Part shown: piece after piece, positions 11,275-23,292 of the stretch | Position numbering within the stretch: position 1 is the stretch's first letter | Layout: every line of letters begins with the position of its first letter | Assembly: GCF_004027225.2 (NCBI RefSeq) | Contig: NC_044278.2 | Location: forward strand, 94,976,743-95,040,742 | DNA from: Strigops habroptila | Taxonomy: Eukaryota; Chordata; Aves; Psittaciformes; Psittacidae | DNA: 64,000 nucleotides | Direction: 5' to 3' | Program-made: the position numbers and the translations under genes | Notes under the pieces: model-generated | Databases searched by the model: none | What the model saw: the letters and a program-made list of their open reading frames with translations, nothing else | What the model was told of the DNA's origin: nothing

Positions 11275-14200
11275 CTGATTATCCTCTCCCCTGCAGGTCT
11301 CTGAGGTTCCTCTTGCACCAAGGTTGCTGTTTCATACCAAGCCTGCCAGCTCCCCAGTCCTATATTTGGCTTTGAGCATTGGTGCAGAATTGCATGTAAG
11401 ATTTGTTTTGGATCAGTTGCTCAAGATAGCGTATGTCAGACAACTGGATTTGTGGGCAGTTGGATTTGCCTTCCCTAGTTATTGCTGTTGGGCTTTATTT
11501 CCTTTCTGGCCTTGTCAGAAGTGCACTGGATATGAGTTCACTGCCCTCACAGGTCTCATCAGTTCACTCCCGTGACCATCAGATCCCCTGTTGCTTCTAA
11601 TTAAATACTCCCTAGCAAACCTTTCAGTCTGCAGCTCCAGCAGCCTGGATCACTCCTAGTGCAGTGCAGTCTCTCATTCCTGTATCACTTGCCTTTATCT
11701 CCAAAGATCCCTCAGTTTCTTACATACCTAAATTTCTCCTTTCTACTGCCTCATCGATGCACTGAAATATTGGGTCAGACCTGAGCTTCTCTCTCGCCTT
11801 GTAGCTGAGCCCCTAAGGTCCCACCTTGATCCCTGGTGCCCACAACCACAGCCACCACCGGCTCCTCTCCTGCACACCCAAGCAATCTGCACAGACATCT
11901 CATGAGGTCTGCTCCCCAGGCAGACCTGCTCCTACCCTGCACTTGCTGAGCCATTCTTGCCTCAATAGAGCTATCCTTGTCCTTCCGTGTCCCCAGCCCC
12001 TTGCCTCACACATGCATGCACAAAACCTGCCCCAGGGAGGCAGCCATACACGTCACGCTCTAGGCAATTTACAGGGTAGCCCCTACTCTGCTGCTAGACT
12101 GCTACTTGCATCTTGAGCTTAAAATATGATGGTTTGGGGGTATTTTTATTTGTTTAGTGTCTCCTCCAATTAAACATATCTCCTCTTACTTTTGCTCTTA
12201 TCAGTTCCCCACCCGGCTTGTACACCCATCTGTTTGTTAAGGGTATTAGATTTACCTTAGGCAAGGAATGTCTTTCTGTTATCCCCTTACCTTAAATCAC
12301 ACTCAAGCCAGGCTAAGATAAAAGGAAAAGTATTTCTTCATAATAAATATATACAATTTACAATATATATGTAATTTATAATAAGAGGCAAATATTTTTA
12401 ATAAAATCCATACTAATCAAACCATAAATGTTTCTAAAACACTTCACAGAGGTGGAAACAAAAACCCACCAAAACCCTACATCTGATCTACTTACATAGC
12501 ATTTACATCAGAAAAGCCTCCCTTTTCTTGCTCAGCTGACATGCTCTCTGTCTCCTGCCAGGTGATTGTCAGAGCTCTGGGACATGTGTCAGCTGCTTCG
12601 GCTTGATAGCTTCCATCAGGGAAACTCATATATAGAAAAAATCTCCTGCTAGAGGGTATCCATCAGATAAATCTTGCAGTACTGCTTAAGAGGGATTCCC
12701 ATTTCAGACTGTCCCTATCTCTCCCTTTTTTTTTTTCCTCAGGGAGCTGTTAGATCTTACCACCAATCTCCCTTCTTTTAGGGGACTCTATAGGTCCAGT
12801 CTCTCACCCCAGCCCCACCCTGTTCATTCCTAACCCAGGAGACCATCTGGACACTCTTGTGAAAACAAAGTTTATTGCCTGTCCTTAGATATGCCATTCT
12901 TTCTGTTTATCTAGGAGCCATCTCCCAGCTTTAGCTCCCACACCATGGCTTGAGTTTGCAAATTACCTCCCATTTACCCCACACTGGGAATACCACACTG
13001 GGTAACTGGGAGCCTAGAGCACCCAAATCTAGAGCCCACTTTTCCCCCTAGAGGTACTCCACCTGTGCAAATAAATTAATTTCAAGTTGTGAAGCCAGTG
13101 AGGTTCAGAATAAGAGATACAACACAGTTGTGTACCATCAACCCGTTATCATTCTCACTGGGGCAAACTAACGCATCTAGAATGCCATGTAGTTCTGGTT
13201 TTTAGGCTAAAATTTTCCATGCTTCATCTCTAGAATATGTTGGCAGATGCACAGAGGGAATTGTTTCCCACTGTTAAACAAGCAACAATACTGTAACTTT
13301 CCTCTCAAAATACTGCTAGCTGTAGGTCAGCTGGGGGAAGAAATTAGGAGTTCGGCAAGGAAATAGACTCTAATGAGGAAAAAAATTATTATTTAGAGTG
13401 TTTTAGTAATGAGTGGTTTTGATCGGATTGAATTATAGCCTCATAGGAGGAAAAATGTCACTCTCTGTGGACACAGCCCATTTTCTCACAGGCCATTTTC
13501 ATTAGGGCTGCAAATACAGGCTGCCTTGGAAGCTGCAGTGCGTGTAGATGACTCTCTGATGCAGAGCAGTTGAGCACAAAAGAGACTGAAAAGTGGTAAA
13601 TGAAGAAAAGGCCCCACAAAAAGAGACATAGGCATCCATCAGAAACTGACAGGAAAGAAGATATACAGTGTAAGGAGGAGGGAGTTAAAAATGGAACCAT
13701 GCCTAACTAGCACAGTGTTTACCCAGTGTTTAAGGTAAAAATTTCCTTAATTTATACATTCTGACATACATCAATATACTTCTGGTATTGCTGGGGAAAG
13801 TTCAGTGACATGCTGCCAACAACATACCAGAAAAATTTCAGTAGTTCCAAAAGGCAAATTCAGTTCTTGTGGCTTTTCATCCTAATTTGAACTGCAGACT
13901 TACCAGTGGACAGCAATTTCTTTTGTGATTTTGATGTTTCCATGGTAGGTAACTGGGGACTCAAAAACTCCCTGCTGCAAAATGGCTGACAGCAAGTTGG
14001 CTTGTTTTGCACAGAGAACATCAGAGAATTGCCATTAAAACACTCACATAGCACTCACCTTTAAAAGGCAGTGCTTTCATAGGTTGAGACAACAACCAGC
14101 TGCTGTAATACTGAAACTCTTTAGAGATGACTTGGGGATTTACGCCCTGAGATGTGTATTTACTGGGACATCACAAGTAATTACTCAGTAACGAACCTTT

Positions 14201-14318
14201 ACTTTCCACTGCCATCCGCATCTTACAATTTCTGCCCTCAGAAAAATAGTCCTGAATAGCTGAACTCCCAGCCCTGCCTGTAACACAGCACTCACGCCAC
14301 TTCTTTTTACTCTGGCAG
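11275..14318. other. non-coding sequence upstream of CYSLTR2
   Basis: No coding exon is recognised. The first few hundred bases may be eroded 5' LINE sequence. Pyrimidine runs and AT-rich DNA occur at 12,120-12,420 and a T run at 12,726-12,736. Any upstream non-coding exon or promoter of the receptor gene should lie in this stretch or farther left, but I cannot place a donor site or a TATA/CpG-type promoter with confidence. Chance frames do not exceed 96 codons. Confidence 0.45.
14301..14318 (+). promoter_or_regulatory. CYSLTR2: predicted 3' splice site before CYSLTR2 coding exon
   Basis: A pyrimidine-rich run followed by 'actctggcag' ends in AG at 14,317-14,318, a good acceptor consensus, so the coding exon would begin at 14,319 with 26 nt of 5' leader before the ATG. 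Single-coding-exon GPCR genes of this family typically have non-coding 5' exons spliced close to the start codon. The site is inferred from sequence only. The frame is open through it, so it does not by itself exclude upstream coding sequence. Confidence 0.6.
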
Positions 14319-14344
14319 AAAGACAGAGAGCCTGGCTCCTGACT

Positions 14345-15277
14345 ATGAATATTTCCAAGATCATGCTAGTCGACAACTTCACTAACAGCTCCTTCAAGTG
14401 TACGATTGATAGCTTCAAGCAAGTTATTTATCCCACCTTTTATCTTTTTATCTTCTTCTTTGGTGCTGTTGGAAATGGCCTCTCCATTTATGTTTTCTTC
14501 CAGCCTTCACAAAAGAAGACCTCAGCAAACATTTACATGCAGAACTTGGCTGTTTCGGACCTCATGTTTGTGAGCACTTTGCCCTTTCGGGCCACTTATT
14601 TCCTGTTGGGATCACACTGGATATTTGGTGAGATTGTCTGCAGGATCATGACATATACCTTGTACGTGAACATGTACTGCAGCATTTATTTTCTCACTGT
14701 GCTCAGCATGGTTCGTTTCCTAGCCATCGTCTACCCATTCAAACACTGGAAAGTAACCGACATGAATTATGCCAGGATAATATGCACAGCTATATGGGTC
14801 TTCGTGATGGCAGTCTCCAGCCCTCTGTTAACCAAGGGAATTGCTGGGTACGTAAACCCAGACAAGTGCTTGGACCTCCACCCCTCCAGCACACACAGGC
14901 TCCTCATGATGAACAGCTTTGTCCTCATTGTGGGCTTCATTCTGCCCTTTTGCATAATTATTGTCTGCTACATCTTTGCAATCAGAGCGCTGCTCAAGTC
15001 CAGGAGTCCGCAGTGCAAGAAGGCAGTCTGTCACAAGAAGGCATTGTCAACCATTATCATCACTCTTATCCTCTTCCTCCTCTGCTTTCTGCCGTATCAC
15101 ATACTGCGAACTGTCCACCTGATGCACAGCAGCTGCAGCCAGGCCAACCTGCCCATGCACAAAGCACTGGTGGTCACTCTCTGCCTCGCTGCCATGAACA
15201 GCTGCCTCAATCCCATCCTCTATTACTTTGCTGCTGAAAATTTCAAAGCAAGAATCAGAAGTTTGTACCGCAGGTAG
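14345..15277 (+). CDS. CYSLTR2: cysteinyl leukotriene receptor 2-like GPCR
   Basis: A single uninterrupted 310-residue class A GPCR of the leukotriene/P2Y-like branch. In mammals CysLT2 is a plasma-membrane receptor for LTC4 and LTD4 that signals through Gq to calcium. Landmarks seen: N-glycosylation sequons at N2, N11 and N14; GAVGN in TM1 (N44); NLAVSD in TM2 (D72); W92 in the first outer loop; C99 at the top of TM3, likely paired with C175 in the second outer loop; VRF at 123-125 in place of DRY; W151 in TM4; P201 in TM5; FLPYH in TM6 (P250); NPILY in TM7 (289-293). C19 and C264 could form the second outer disulfide seen in P2Y-like receptors. Long stretches such as STLPFRA, NMYCSIYFLTVLS, CFLPYH-LRTVHL and LNPILYYFA-ENFK favour CysLT2 over CysLT1. 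The ATG has A at -3. The tail after TM7 is only about 15 residues, shorter than the human tail. Orthology is inferred, not tested by a tree. Confidence 0.93.
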   Translation: MNISKIMLVDNFTNSSFKCTIDSFKQVIYPTFYLFIFFFGAVGNGLSIYVFFQPSQKKTSANIYMQNLAVSDLMFVSTLPFRATYFLLGSHWIFGEIVCRIMTYTLYVNMYCSIYFLTVLSMVRFLAIVYPFKHWKVTDMNYARIICTAIWVFVMAVSSPLLTKGIAGYVNPDKCLDLHPSSTHRLLMMNSFVLIVGFILPFCIIIVCYIFAIRALLKSRSPQCKKAVCHKKALSTIIITLILFLLCFLPYHILRTVHLMHSSCSQANLPMHKALVVTLCLAAMNSCLNPILYYFAAENFKARIRSLYRR

Positions 15278-15780
15278 CTGATCCAGAGTTGCGGAATGAT
15301 GTATATACAGTCCTGATAGGACATCTAGACTGGGTCCATACTATTCATTTCCAGAGGCTGGCACAAATGCCAGGCATCTCTGGAACAAAAGCGTCTTGGC
15401 GATAGCTTGTTGGGGCTAAAACCAAGGTAGGATGATCACAGGTCAGGTACCTTGGTATTATCCCGGGTCCTCTTCTATGTAGCAGCACAGATATATGTCT
15501 AGTGTTCGTTATCCCCAAGAGAAGGGATTGAAAGGGATTTACCTTGCTGCCTGAGTCCACTTATTTCATTTCACAATGCTCAACTGGTGACTTGAAGGGA
15601 AACTGTTCACCTTAGTGTCTGTGTCTGGACTTCTCTGTGCTCCATTTCCCTGTGTGTGCAGAGGTGCATGGATTGGATGCTGTGATACCCATCAGATTCA
15701 CAGGGCCCTGTCAGTTCCCTTTGAAAATACCGGTTAAAGGTTTACAGGTAGCAGGAAAATAAAGCATCACTGATACTTTC
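15278..15780 (+). other. CYSLTR2: probable 3' UTR of CYSLTR2
   Basis: The sequence from the TAG stop to shortly after the first good AATAAA is the most likely minimal 3' UTR. No further open continuation of the receptor tail is visible: after the stop the same frame meets another stop within about 15 codons. The true end may lie farther downstream, since another AATAAA occurs at 17,525. Confidence 0.5.
15758..15763 (+). promoter_or_regulatory. CYSLTR2: polyadenylation signal AATAAA (candidate)
   Basis: This canonical hexamer lies about 480 nt after the CYSLTR2 stop and is followed within 30 nt by T-rich sequence, consistent with a cleavage site near 15,780. It is the first AATAAA on the sense strand after the gene. 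Use in vivo is not shown by sequence alone. Confidence 0.5.
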
Positions 15781-18365
15781 TGCTGAGGCTGACTTTTACA
15801 ATGCAGAGAGCCAAAGAGGACCTGGCACTGGCTTGTGCTCCTTAGAAGGCATTAACATTCCTGAATTTTCCACTCTAAGGAGGCCACCAAGGTATTTTGC
15901 TTAACATTTCACTGGTTGTCAGGTGAGATAAAGATCTCAAGCAAATGGCGTCAGCATGAGTAAGAAAGATGACTGGGGCAGCGAGGGCAGGATGTGGGTG
16001 CACAGAGCACCAGGCTGTAGCTCTTCATGTATGCACCAATTCCTTTGAGGTCATTGCAACACTTGTTTTGATGTGCAGTGTTGCCAGTGCTTTGCTGAAA
16101 GCAAGGTTAGGCAGCTCAGTTCCTATGTAGGGGTCCAAAGATGAGCTTTAAAAATTGTTTAGGTCCAAATAATACTCCTGAGTAGCTAGGGAGCTAGGCT
16201 GTGGTTTCCTCCAGACAGGTAAACCAGTCTGATAGCAAACTGCTGCCAAAGGCATCCCTAATCTCTCACCTCCTGCCTGCTCTGAGGAGAAAACTGGTCC
16301 CTTTTTTCTTAGGATTAACTTCCAGTTGCTTTGAACTCCCTGACACTGAATGCAAGGGGGAAGCACTAAAACAGGAACAGGAGGAAAGACGGGCAGCAGA
16401 AGAGGAGTAGGACAAGGTCTGTTTATAAAGCAGTGGGGAGCTACACCTATGTGTACTTTGGAAAATCTCACCAAATGTCTGCCTGCATTTTCAAATCTCC
16501 AAGTATTTTCTAAAATGCGTTTCCTAAAAATCAGACCACTTGCAACTAAGTGAAAACAGGCTGCAAACTCAGCTTGACTACATTTAGATTTTACATTTAA
16601 TTACCTCATTTTGTAAAAAAAAATAGACAAGAAGTTTTGTAATATTTTCGAGGAAAGCAGCCTGTCCCATAAGTAAACTGAAAAAAACCCGCTGAACGCT
16701 TTCCCTCCATGTGGAATCCACACAAAGGAAGGCTTCTGTCAGTGAAGATACTTTCATAGTGCTCTGAACTGTCTTGGAGAAAGCAATCTACAAACTGAAC
16801 ATTATTGCTCCCAAACAAAAATAACTGCAGCTAGCTATTTTCAGCTCTGTATGAAATATGCAGGAAACAAATCATTGCTGGCCAGGTGGAAAAGTACTTG
16901 GCAAATCACTGGAAAAGTCACATTTTTCTTGGCTATGTGAGGGTTATGTTCAATTGCAAAGCCAATCTATTTCAATTGCTTTATGCTGGCTTCAATGTAA
17001 GCACAGAGTTTTATCATAAGTCTTCACTAAAGTTCATGTTCCAAATCCTTATTTCAGTAACTGAGTGGCATACCTGCAAGCTGACAAAATGATGCCATGT
17101 GAACTCCTGCAGTGCTTGGTCCCATGCTATTGAAGAAAAAGGGGATATTGCCACTGGTTTACAATGGGAATGGGATCCAGATGGTAGCCTGTGCAGAGAG
17201 ATACCAGACAAAGAATTGGAAGGAACAGGGCTAGACCTTTTTCTGTGGTTTTCACATCAGGAGTAGACCTGTGCAGGGACAAGTGACAATATTGGAGCCT
17301 CTGATGAGAGAGTGTACACCTTAAATACTACAAGGGAATGGAAAAAATTAGCCATGGTATATTCTCACTGACGTGTTTTTGTCTGTATCTATCCAATGCA
17401 CCCTATTATCAGGTAATTTTGCATCTAGAGGATATATGTATCTCACTTACGAGGTCACTTTTTTTTTGTATTGACCACGCTCTAACTTTGTAAGCAATTG
17501 AATTAACTGTCAAACCTTTGTTTTAATAAACTCGATTTACTACTGGCTGAAGATATGGTTTTTATTGATTGAACAGCTAACAAGGAATCTCCTTAGAGTG
17601 TAAGGGGAGAAAGGCCAAGAAAGAGATATTGCATTTCTGTAAGTGGACCATCATTTCACAAGAGAGAAATGCCTTTGGAGGTGTGAGAACATCCTGCTGC
17701 CTTCTTCACTTCACCAGCAAAATAGTGGTGGACATCAGTTAAAATCTGGGGTGCAGATAAAGTAAAAGAACTTTTTATATTATTATTATTTGCTTGCAAA
17801 CAAATTCAAGACAATCTTTATTAGGAAACCTTACAGGCAGCTTTAACAACACTTGCATAAATGCTGTGTTCCCATTTACTACCATTTCTCCATTTGGTAT
17901 CCTTGCATGTCTCTACTTATGGAGCTGAAGACCAGGATTCTTTGCTGTGGAAGTATCATAGTAAAAAATGTAGCAAAAAAAAGACACCATATTTATTCTG
18001 AAAAATAAAGCTCTTGACAGCTAAATTACTAGCAATGCCTCTAGCTCCCTCGAGGGACCACCTCCCTTAAAAAATATTTTGATATGTTCCTTCAATTTTC
18101 CAGGAGACAAAATCTAATAGCTACGTGCATAGAAAGCTAAAGCAATGGTAAACTTTTGAGCTTGAAGGAGATACAAGAACAGGAAATTCAGTCATTAAGT
18201 GACTGGTACACCTAAGTGTCAGCAGATGTTACACCTTCATATGTATGTTTTCCTGTCATGCAGGGAAGCCCTGGTACTTCCAGACAAAGGTAATTTTTCA
18301 GTCCAAAGCTACACCAGAGGTATAGAGAGATTTTCTAAAGTAATCTCACTGCAGCCTGAACCACA
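15781..18365. other. non-coding spacer downstream of CYSLTR2
   Basis: No gene is recognised. A second AATAAA at 17,525-17,530 in an AT-rich context could serve a longer receptor transcript. Chance frames are about 108 codons or less. No dispersed repeat that I can name. Confidence 0.45.
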
Positions 18366-18902
18366 CTCTGGTGAGACCCCACCTGCTGTAATGCATCCAG
18401 CTCTGGGATCCCCAATGTAAGAAGGACATGGAGCTGTTACAGCGAGTCCAAAGGAAGGCCATGAAGATGCTCAGAGGGCTGGAGCACCTCTCCTGTGGAG
18501 ACAGGCTGAGAGAGTTGGGAGTTGTTCAGCCTGGAGAAGAAAAGGGTCCAGGGAGACCTTAGAGCAGCTTCCAGTACCTAAAGGGGCCTACAAGAAATCT
18601 GGAAAAGGACTTTTTGAAGGGCATGTAGTGATAGGACAAGGTGTAATGGCTTTAAACCGAAAGAGGGTAGAGTTAGATTGGATATAAGGAAGAAATTCTT
18701 TATTATTAGGGTGGTGAAGCACTGGAACATGTTGCCCAGAGAAGTTGCAGCTGCCCTATCTCTGGAATTGTCTAAGGCCAGGTTGGATGGGGCTTTGAGC
18801 AACCTGGTCTAGTGGAAGGTGTCCCTACCATGGCAGGGGGGTTGGAACTAGACGATCCTTAAGGTCCTTTCCAACCCATTATTATGATTCTGTGATACTA
18901 TG
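18366..18902 (+). mobile_element. CR1 LINE, truncated 3' end (about 540 bp)
   Basis: This is a plus-strand CR1 copy longer than the one at 1.8 kb. It begins in the late ORF2 region ('ggtgagaccccacctg', then 'aagaaggacatggagctgtt', 'caggctgagagagttggg', 'gttcagcctggagaagaaaa'). It continues through the C-terminal RLDIRKKFF and VKHWNMLPRE segments and the RLDGALSNLV end, then the 3' UTR with 'ggggggttggaactagacga' and 'cctttccaaccc'. It ends in degenerate ATTCTATG units at about 18,880-18,902. The ORF is broken by stops in its first part and intact over roughly the last 60 codons. Confidence 0.94.
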
Positions 18903-20731
18903 ATTTTTATTTTAAGCAATGCATTATCCCGTTCATTTTCATGATATATCCTCTGCCTTTGTCAACATGTGTCCTGTTACCATAGCTTATATTTTGCTTT
19001 AGTTCCTAAGAGTGTCTAGAGAAAGGGGTGCACATTTTTCTCCTCAGCATCTCCTTCTGAGGTGCATGTTCCTCTATGCTACAACAGCATGTTGCGCTGG
19101 CAGCAGAGCAGGCATTGGACTTTTTCCGCCTCTCTAAGGGCTGCCAACGCTTCTCTTGGTCCTTTGGGATGGGCATGATAGAAATGACCTGCTGCCCCTC
19201 CAGCTGATGGGGGGGGAAATAAGATGCATCTGAAATAACCAAGTAATTGCAGTCAGGAGTTGTCAGATGCTGTTTCAATAGTGACACCATCCCCGGGCTA
19301 AAGTTTTGATTTCCTGCATAGTATCTGAGCCAAAAGACAGCCTATTTAAAAGACAGTGTAAATGAAGTGTAAATGCAGATTCCATGAGAGAACACAGTAT
19401 TGTTCCAGGCATTTCAGCTTTATGACAAGCGCCAACTGTGACCTGCCAGGTGATATGACTGGTTCCTACGTGGCTATGCAGTCCTGTGCCTCTCACACTG
19501 TTGTGCTGTGTATATACAGGAGTCTTTCGGGACATCTGTGAAGACAAGCAATATAATTAATTGCATCTAGCTAATGTTATGTAGTTACATTTGTCCACCA
19601 CTCAACAGCTTAAGGAGGCCAAAGAAATTAAATAGCGTCCTTTGCCCCAAATTCCCTTTTCAACTTTCAGAAAAACTGGCCAGATTTCCACCACTGATTC
19701 TCCTCCTTTTGATTTTACAGCTGAAAGGATAAAGCAGCCTAACATGGAGACCAAAGCCTGGTGACTCAAGTCACATTCCTGCTCACAGGAGCAAAATTTG
19801 AGCCTTTATTTCTGAACCTGAGAAATAAATCTCTGGACCTTGGTCCACCACTCATATTGCCGCATGTAGAGCTTGAATGCTCAGAGTGGCAGCTGGCAGA
19901 TTTGCTCACCATGTTTGCTATCTGCATTTCCAGATGTTGAGATACTAAGCATGTTAATTGATGGATGATATTATGTCTCTGGCAGGTCAGCTCCATGCTT
20001 CTTCTGAGGCCCAGCCCCAAAAGCACTCCACAGCAGAGAAATCCTTCTTGTGCTTGGTTTCTCCTTGCAACTAGTCTCTCACCAGAGTTTCAGGATGTTT
20101 AAAAGTGCTTTGCTTATTGCTGAGATATTGCTTTCATGCTGTAATTTAACCTTTTTTCCTTGGTGACTATGAGGACAAACAATCCAGAAAGAATGAGTAA
20201 AATAATCCAGCTCAAGAGCCATCATATATCTTTGAAGGCCTTCATCACTGCAGCTGCTGCAGTCTCTTCTGGTGGTCCCTCACCACTAAAAGAGAAAATA
20301 ATTAAGCCCAGGTCAGGAATGTGAGTATGCTCTAAAAAACAGAGCCTTCAGATTCACCTTTTTTTTTTTTTCCTTAATTTTGAATCTCGTTGACCATTGA
20401 AGACATTGAAGCATGAAGAATTCCCTTTATAAAGCTGCTAGCAGCAGCACATGCACACCTAGATCCCGGTGTGGCGGTGTGTGGAGGGGACAGCTTGGTG
20501 CTGCTACACCAGCCTTTCACAGGCATACAGTTGCTTGGGCAGCCTATGGACCTGGGTAGGAGCACACACTCTGGCCACCCATGGTTGAGAACCTTCCTAT
20601 TTCCTGGGCATACTCCAAATACACCTGACTTCATGGCAGCACAAACCCAGCCTGCGTATCATCTCTTCCTACACCTTTGTGTTTTGGTTGTCACACAGAG
20701 GAAAACTGGTTGCAGAGACCAGGTGGGAAGG
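18903..20731. other. non-coding spacer
   Basis: No gene is recognised. A T run of about 13 lies near 20,359-20,371. Reading frames on both strands are short and overlapping, with no domain. Confidence 0.45.
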
Positions 20732-21308
20732 TGTAGTGGTTTAACTCAGGACCACGCAGCTGTTCACACCCCTGCCACTTTTCTCGCCTCTCCGGGCAGG
20801 ATGGGTGGAGATTCAAAAGAATATAAACCTCACAGGTTCAGATAAGAACAGTCCAATATCTAAAGTATAATATAATAATAATAATAGGGGAAATAACAAG
20901 GGGAGAGAATATAAAACTAAAAAGGGAAAGGAAAAAACCTGTAAACACAAGTGATGCACAATACAGTTGTTCACCATCCATTGACCAATACCCAGCCTGA
21001 CCCGAGCAGCGATCTGCCCTTTCGGGTGACTGCCCCTGTTCACATACTGGGCATGACATGCTGTGGTATGGAACACCCCTTTGGCTACCCTGGGTCGGGT
21101 GTCCTGCCTCTGCTTCCTCCCAGCTTCTTGTGCCCCTCCTCACTGGCAGAGCATGAGACTGAAAAGCCCTTGGTCAGGGTAAGTGCTACTTAGCAACAAC
21201 TGAAACATCAGTGTGTTACCAGCATTGTTCTCAGACTAAAGCCAAAACACAGCACTGCACCAGCTACTAGCAAGGAGAAAAATAACTGTTACAGCTGAAA
21301 CCAGGACA
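20732..21308 (-). mobile_element. solo LTR, ERVL-like, minus orientation, perfect 5-bp duplication
   Basis: This 577-bp LTR in minus orientation begins (minus sense) TGTCCTGGTTTCAGCTG and ends with AACCACTACA. The plus-strand edges are TG...CA. It is flanked by GAAGG at 20,727-20,731 and GAAGG at 21,309-21,313, an exact 5-bp target duplication that fixes both ends. The 5-bp size and the terminal sequence support an ERVL-type family like those frequent in passerine and other Neoavian genomes; the family name needs a library search. No internal retroviral genes adjoin it, so it is a solo LTR. It contains a stretch, 20,912-20,963, that is absent from the LTR at 5.2 kb. The short reading frames within it are not genes. 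Confidence 0.93.
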
Positions 21309-23260
21309 GAAGGACATGCTTCAGCAGGTCACTGAGATGTATGGCAAAACGAGCGTACCCAAGTTGTGTCTCTGGCCGTGCCATCTTCACTGAGTTGTTA
21401 GCACCAGGTGCAATTTGAGACTGGCCTCTTCCTAGTTTCTTTCCCTTCAAATTTCTGATTGCACTTAGGTAGTTATTTACACGTGAGCTAGCTGGGTTGA
21501 ATAGGTGAAACTTGCCCTGGAAAGCAGAAGAGTGGATGAGCAGATGGTCCAGTTGGAGAGCGTCTGAGAACACGTTGCCCCATTCTCAGAGGAATGGGAC
21601 ATTCAAGCCAATGCTCAAAGACAAAGAAGCTGATGTCTGCCTGCAGACCCTTCTCCAGGGTCTCTCATTTTACCATTCACTTTCAGGACCATTGCAGCTC
21701 AAACAGCAACCTATACTCTCTCAGGGAGAATCTAGCTTGCAAGGAGTAAGATGAACCAAAGGCCTACTGACACAGTCTGTGGTGGTGCTTCTTCCTATTT
21801 TCTGACCATTCAATCTAAAGCTTGCATGTCCCGCCTTTCTGGAGAGATCCTGCAGACCTGACTCAAAATCAGCAAAGCTCAGCAGCACACAAGGACATGA
21901 CATGGGTAGCTTGGCAATGAGGAAAAGAATGTGTCCTTCAGGTTGTGCCATGGAAGGGGATAAAACTCTGGACTTCCCTCAGACACCAATTCCAGCGATG
22001 TACTTTGCACTGGCAAGAGCCTAAAAGCGTTATTGTTGTCTCCAGCCAAATTATCTTTGGCTTCTGCAAAGCCATGAGCAAAAAGCAGACCTCAACACCC
22101 ACCACAGAGCTTTCCCATGGCTTTGAGCCAAGGCAGCATTGCAAATGCCCCTGGGTGGGCACTACTCTTAACTCATAATCAACTATGCTATCAGGGCCAC
22201 CAACGTGCTGAGGCAAAGACAGACAGGATCTAAAGAAGCCTTTCCAAACACCACTCCCCAAGTAAGACCTTTTCTCCTGAATAAGCCAGCAGTAAGTACC
22301 TTTAAAAACCACAGGATCTCTTCATGAAAGCCCTTAGGCAATTGTGTCCTCTTGAGTCATCTTCTACAGTAAGACTGTACACACAGCTACTCATTCAACC
22401 AAACCAGTAAGATTGATGCAGAGAAACTCACCTATAAAAGGGAGCTCCCAAACCAAAATACCCCCTCTTCTATGTCCCCTCTTGGGCCAGTACACCTTGC
22501 TGACCCACCCCTACAGTTTATACCCCATCTAAGGACAGGGCCAATGGGAAGATATGGCTTTGGAGACAGTCCAAGACATGCTGACAGAGGGTTTGTACCC
22601 AGAAGAGAAGGGGCAAGGACAGCAGTCATTCTTTCCCCCTGTGGGAAGCCTGGGGTCTAAGGATACCCTGACATCTGCCGATCTCCCCTGTCCCTCTCCC
22701 CACCCGAACAGGCATGTGTCAACTTACTTACCTTGGTGGCCCAATGGGTGGGGAGCCAGAGGGAAAATTTTAAGTGAAGCATGACTAATACTGACTTTAA
22801 GGTGCGTGTAGCTGTATGTTTCACAGGGAACCAGGGTCACGGGGTAGAGAGAAACCAACAGTCAGGGGAACAATGCCAAAGACTTTCTCAGAAAACAGCA
22901 AAAAGCAAGGAACTTATGAAACCTCTACCAGGAAGTTTTGGCAACCTCTCCATTTCAGAAATTCATCTAGTTTGAATTAGTATACCAGGAAGGAGCCTCA
23001 GAAGTCACAGAGGAGTATGCCCCAGTTGCTCAGGGTGTGCCTTCTGGCTTGATATGGCCATTATCAGGCCATCACATGAAGATACAATATACTTGCCCTC
23101 AGAGTTCCCATCCTGATTCCTAATTTTTCAGTACACATTTAGTAGTTTTGTATTTTATATTTAGCATCCAGTAATTAAAGGCAACAGCAGAAAATTAAAA
23201 TATCTCAACCATAATAAGAGGGTTAAGTATTTTCAGTCATGTAGTACATTAAGAAAAAGC

Positions 23261-23292
23261 ATGTGTATATACGTGTGTGTGTATATATATAT
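23261..23292. repeat. TG/TA microsatellite
   Basis: A short alternating purine-pyrimidine tract, with mixed TGTATA units followed by GTGTGTGTATATATATAT. Such tracts arise by replication slippage and are often polymorphic. No function is implied. Confidence 0.8.

Noticed and set aside
14782..15237. 151-codon frame inside the receptor gene
   Set aside because: It is a frame-shifted shadow of CYSLTR2, rich in Gln/His/Pro/Leu as expected for an off-frame reading.
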